Positions 5,901-7,896 of a stretch of DNA of 7,896 bases are shown in pieces. Position 1 is the stretch's first letter; each line of letters opens with the position of its first letter. Below the pieces are notes generated by a model. The model had not been told where the DNA came from. It worked only from the letters and a program-made list of their open reading frames with translations, and made no database searches. Source of the stretch: Spirochaeta sp. UBA2779 (lineage in GTDB: Bacteria > Spirochaetota > Spirochaetia > DSM-2461); contig DEIH01000206.1 in the NCBI GenBank assembly GCA_002352375.1, positions 1 through 7,896 on the forward strand, in the 5' to 3' direction. A program made the position numbers and the translations under genes.

Positions 5901-6776
5901 AAGTTTTTTATTGACCTCTCCCGCAGCTGCCGCTTCACGGTACTCCATCGGTGTTATGCCGAACCGCTCTTTAAAACGGGCATTGAAATGGGACAGGCTC
6001 CCGAACCCTGCATCCCCGGATACAGCTGCCACAGATACAGCTCCTGCCCCGATATCCCGGAGCATCATCGCCGCCACAGTGAGCCGGTAATCATTTACCA
6101 GCTCGGTAAATGTCCGCCCGGTAATCCTCTTCACATAACGGCAGAAGGAAGTCCGTGTCAGAGCTAGAGTTTCAGCGGCTGCATCAAGGCTTGCATCCCC
6201 GGCGTGTTCGGATTCGATAAAATCCTGCAGCCGGGAGAGGCGTTCCTCATCCACACCCCGGCTGCTGAAAACCGTTCCTCCCGGGGAGAGAGTAAGCGCT
6301 TCCCCCCGGCCGGCGGAATCAGACAGATCAGCCAGCAGCAGGAGCAGTCCCGGTAAACGCCGGGAAGTACCGGCCTGGATAACAGCTGCCAGCCGGCCGG
6401 TGTCTTGAATAGATACTGAAGGAAAGGCCAGCCCTTGAGCCGAGCGGTCCAGGAGTGTACGGATTGGAAGATTTTCGGGCAATCCAAAAAACCCTTCACC
6501 GAAAGCGTCCATACGGAACTGTATTACCCGGGCTGTTGAGTCCCCGGGCTGTCTGATGAAGCGGTGGGGCAGCCTTCTTCCGAAAAGAAAGATATCCCCG
6601 GAGCTGAAAAGGGTGGTTTCCGCCCCGCAGTACAACAGTCCCCCGGTACCGATTACCGTTGCCAGCTCAAACTCATCATGGGCGTGAAATGTCTGATCCT
6701 GACTTGCAAAGTCGTACTCGTAAGCCTTGAACGATCGGTGAGCATTGAGATTAATCTGTTCGATGCTTATCTGCAT
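5895..6776 (-). CDS. AraC-family transcriptional regulator with cupin-like sensor domain
   Basis: I choose the ATG at 6774-6776, giving 293 aa. Residues 1-100 form a cupin-like ligand-binding domain with FHAHDEFELA (His31, His33) and later SSGDIFLFGRRLPH. Residues about 180-280 hold two helix-turn-helix units: SLDAAAETLALTRTSF (197-212) followed by the recognition helix, and SVAAVSGDAGFGSLSHFNAR (248-267), ending in RFGITPMEYR, the classic AraC signature. It is a cytosolic DNA-binding regulator, probably a sugar- or metabolite-responsive activator of the divergent UroD-like gene, judged by orientation. A longer reading from TTG at 6888-6890 would add 38 residues, overlap its own -10 box and reach the divergent start, so I reject it. 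The chosen start has a close AGGA and follows a perfect TATAAT by 28 bp. The gene is notably GC-rich, with CCGG-heavy codons, compared with the small gene downstream. Confidence 0.9.
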   Translation of the reverse strand: MQISIEQINLNAHRSFKAYEYDFASQDQTFHAHDEFELATVIGTGGLLYCGAETTLFSSGDIFLFGRRLPHRFIRQPGDSTARVIQFRMDAFGEGFFGLPENLPIRTLLDRSAQGLAFPSVSIQDTGRLAAVIQAGTSRRLPGLLLLLADLSDSAGRGEALTLSPGGTVFSSRGVDEERLSRLQDFIESEHAGDASLDAAAETLALTRTSFCRYVKRITGRTFTELVNDYRLTVAAMMLRDIGAGAVSVAAVSGDAGFGSLSHFNARFKERFGITPMEYREAAAAGEVNKKLD

Positions 6777-6792
6777 ATTCCTGCTATTACCC

Positions 6793-6880
6793 CAATATGA
6801 GCGAATTATACCCTGAAAGAGATAATACAGCATCATAGAAAGGCAATATTTCCGATGCGGTGAAAGGAAGTGGGCAATAT
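6793..6880 (+). repeat. Three CAATAT direct repeats between divergent genes, candidate operator
   Basis: CAATAT occurs at 6793-6798, 6844-6849 and 6875-6880, the last two within an 8-bp copy GGCAATAT (6842-6849 and 6873-6880) whose starts are 31 bp apart, close to three helical turns. AraC-family proteins bind direct repeats of this kind of spacing. The word is AT-rich and could recur by chance in a 113-bp spacer. The third copy overlaps the -10 box of the UroD-like gene. Confidence 0.35.
6805..6810 (-). promoter_or_regulatory. -10 box of the AraC-family regulator gene
   Basis: The minus strand reads TATAAT, a perfect -10 hexamer 28 bp upstream of the ATG at 6776. No good -35 hexamer lies 16-18 bp further upstream, so transcription may be weak or need an activator. 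It would place the transcript start near 6798, within the longer alternative reading of the regulator, supporting the shorter start. Confidence 0.5.
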
Positions 6881-6883
6881 AAT
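6878..6883 (+). promoter_or_regulatory. -10 box of the right-hand UroD-like gene (possible leaderless start)
   Basis: TATAAT at 6878-6883 is a perfect hexamer ending 6 bp before the ATG at 6890-6892. The expected start, about 7 bp past the -10 box, falls on the A of that ATG. No fitting -35 hexamer is present, and the only purine-rich ribosome-like stretch, AAGGAAG at 6864-6870, is 19 nt away and upstream of the predicted transcript. Confidence 0.5.
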
Positions 6884-6889
6884 CTAACA

Positions 6890-7896
6890 ATGACCAGAAA
6901 AGAACGTGCCATCGCCGTTATGAATAGAGAAAAGGTGGACAAGCTCCCCTTTATGCCCATCACCATGATGTTCGCCGCCGACCAGATCAGAGTACCCTAC
7001 GGAAGATACGCCACCGAAGCCGCTTTGATGGCCGAGGGTCAGCTCAAAGTTGCAGAAAAGTTCGGAGCCGCACAGATTTCAGCCATCTCCGACCCCGGTG
7101 TGGAGGCCCACGACCTTGGAGCCGAAGTGGGCTTTCCCGAAGACAACCCCGCTTACGTTGATGAATCCAAAGCTCTCCTCCTGGATAAAACCATCCTGGC
7201 AGATTTGAATTTTGTCCCTCCGGAAGAGGGCAGACGCATGTCCAACCGCATCGAAGCGGTACGGCTCATGGCAGAACAAGCCGGAAACGAATTGCTTGTG
7301 GAAGGCTGGGTGGAAGGTCCCTGCGCCGAAGCGGCAGATCTGCGGGGCATCAACCACCTGATGATGGACTTCTACGACGACACGGTCTTCATTGAAGATC
7401 TGATGGACTTCATCACCGACCAGGCCATCGCATTCGCGCTGAATCAGATAGACGCCGGTGCGGATATTATCGGCATCGGAGATGCCGCCTCATCCCTCAT
7501 CGGCCCGGAACTTTACGCAAAGTATTCCCTCCCGAGAACCCGGCGTTACATCGATGCCATCCACCGGGCCGGAGCTCTGGTAAGACTGCACATCTGCGGA
7601 GTTACCGAAGGCCTGGCAGGATCGTGGAAGGGTCTGGGGGCAGACATGATCGATATCGATTACGGGAACTCCCTCAAAGCGATCAGAGAGGTTCTCGGTC
7701 CCGATGATTCTGTTCTGGCTGGAAACCTGGACCCGGTGCGGGAAGTCCGGGACGGATTTCCAGGCAGCATCAAAGAACAGCTGGCCGTCTGTCAGACCGA
7801 ATGCGCCCCGATGTTTATCGTGGGCGCCGGTTGTGAGATTCCCCGGGACTGCCCGGAAGAAAACCTGCTGGCCATGCTGGAGTTTGCCGAAGAAAC
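6890..7896 (+). CDS. UroD-superfamily methylcobamide methyltransferase-like protein (MtaA/MtbA type; partial, C-terminus beyond right edge)
   Basis: The frame is open from the ATG at 6890-6892 to the window edge, 335 full codons, so only a short C-terminal part should be missing. It begins MTRKERAIAVMNREKVDKLP, a classic UroD-superfamily opening, followed by FMPITMMFAAD. The candidate zinc ligands are His234 and Cys236 (LHICG) and Cys315 (GAGCEIP), nearly the spacing known for MtaA/MtbA methylcobamide:coenzyme M methyltransferases. DYGNSL and GNLDPV match barrel strand ends of the family. The expected activity is transfer of a methyl group between a corrinoid protein and a thiol, or to tetrahydrofolate in bacteria; the acceptor is inferred only. 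It is divergent from the AraC-like gene, which probably controls it. It is not closely similar to the UroD-like protein at the left edge beyond the fold. A corrinoid protein and a substrate-specific methyltransferase would be expected beyond the right edge. Confidence 0.87.
   Translation, partial: MTRKERAIAVMNREKVDKLPFMPITMMFAADQIRVPYGRYATEAALMAEGQLKVAEKFGAAQISAISDPGVEAHDLGAEVGFPEDNPAYVDESKALLLDKTILADLNFVPPEEGRRMSNRIEAVRLMAEQAGNELLVEGWVEGPCAEAADLRGINHLMMDFYDDTVFIEDLMDFITDQAIAFALNQIDAGADIIGIGDAASSLIGPELYAKYSLPRTRRYIDAIHRAGALVRLHICGVTEGLAGSWKGLGADMIDIDYGNSLKAIREVLGPDDSVLAGNLDPVREVRDGFPGSIKEQLAVCQTECAPMFIVGAGCEIPRDCPEENLLAMLEFAEE

Noticed and set aside
6777..6890. TTG-initiated extension of the AraC-like regulator by 38 residues
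   Set aside because: It would run over the regulator's own perfect -10 box and reach the divergent gene's start; the added residues do not look like part of the cupin domain, and 293 aa is the usual family size.
7079..7357. Minus-strand open frames inside the right UroD-like gene
   Set aside because: They are shadows of a well-supported plus-strand gene, with no motif of their own.
1..7896. tRNA, rRNA, CRISPR array, insertion sequence or prophage genes
   Set aside because: No cloverleaf-like segment, regularly spaced repeat, transposase motif or terminal inverted repeat was seen on either strand by eye.

Overview
The window looks like a chromosomal segment of an anaerobic or microaerobic bacterium of medium GC content. 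Supporting signs are an iron-sulfur flavoprotein, a DUF438/hemerythrin/PAS protein, a free-standing DUF1858 protein, two UroD-superfamily proteins of the corrinoid-methyltransferase type, and the remnant of a lipoprotein glycosidase. I lean toward a free-living spirochaete (Sediminispirochaeta/Oceanispirochaeta-like) or a similar anaerobe. No rRNA or other marker gene is present, so this placement is tentative.

Left part (1-2070, minus strand): a tightly packed operon, read right to left. It encodes a small PGPGW-like membrane protein, an Isf-type flavodoxin with a CX2CX2CX5C iron-sulfur motif, and a UroD-family protein that runs off the left edge. The genes overlap by 14 and 4 bp, so translational coupling is likely. 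Divergent from this operon, 2148-3344 (+) encodes a three-domain DUF438 + HHE hemerythrin + PAS protein.

Middle (3352-5198, minus strand): a two-gene dehydrogenase operon, with a zinc-dependent medium-chain dehydrogenase followed by a short-chain dehydrogenase, overlapping by ATGA. The pairing resembles sugar-acid or polyol oxidation modules such as IdnD/IdnO, but the substrate cannot be read from sequence. Its 3' end meets the DUF438 gene tail to tail across 7 bp. The 442 bp upstream of the operon (5199-5640) contain a decayed gene on the plus strand: an intact lipoprotein signal peptide, then, in two other frames, a short piece of a clan GH-A glycoside hydrolase carrying the NEP acid/base motif.

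Right part (5641-7896): a 71-aa DUF1858 protein lies downstream of an AraC-family regulator, both on the minus strand. The regulator is divergent from a second UroD-family gene on the plus strand that runs off the right edge. That gene shows the H-x-C ... C zinc-ligand pattern of MtaA/MtbA-type methylcobamide methyltransferases. Its -10 box TATAAT ends 6 bp before the ATG, so the transcript may be leaderless. Repeated CAATAT words between the divergent genes are candidate AraC operators.

A cautious joint reading is that the right side is an AraC-controlled one-carbon (methyl transfer) locus cut by the window edge. The middle is a carbohydrate dehydrogenase operon whose divergent glycosidase has been lost. 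The DUF438 and DUF1858 proteins, which elsewhere occur fused, may be a redox/NO-type sensing or iron-centre protection pair. No mobile element, tRNA, rRNA or CRISPR array was seen.
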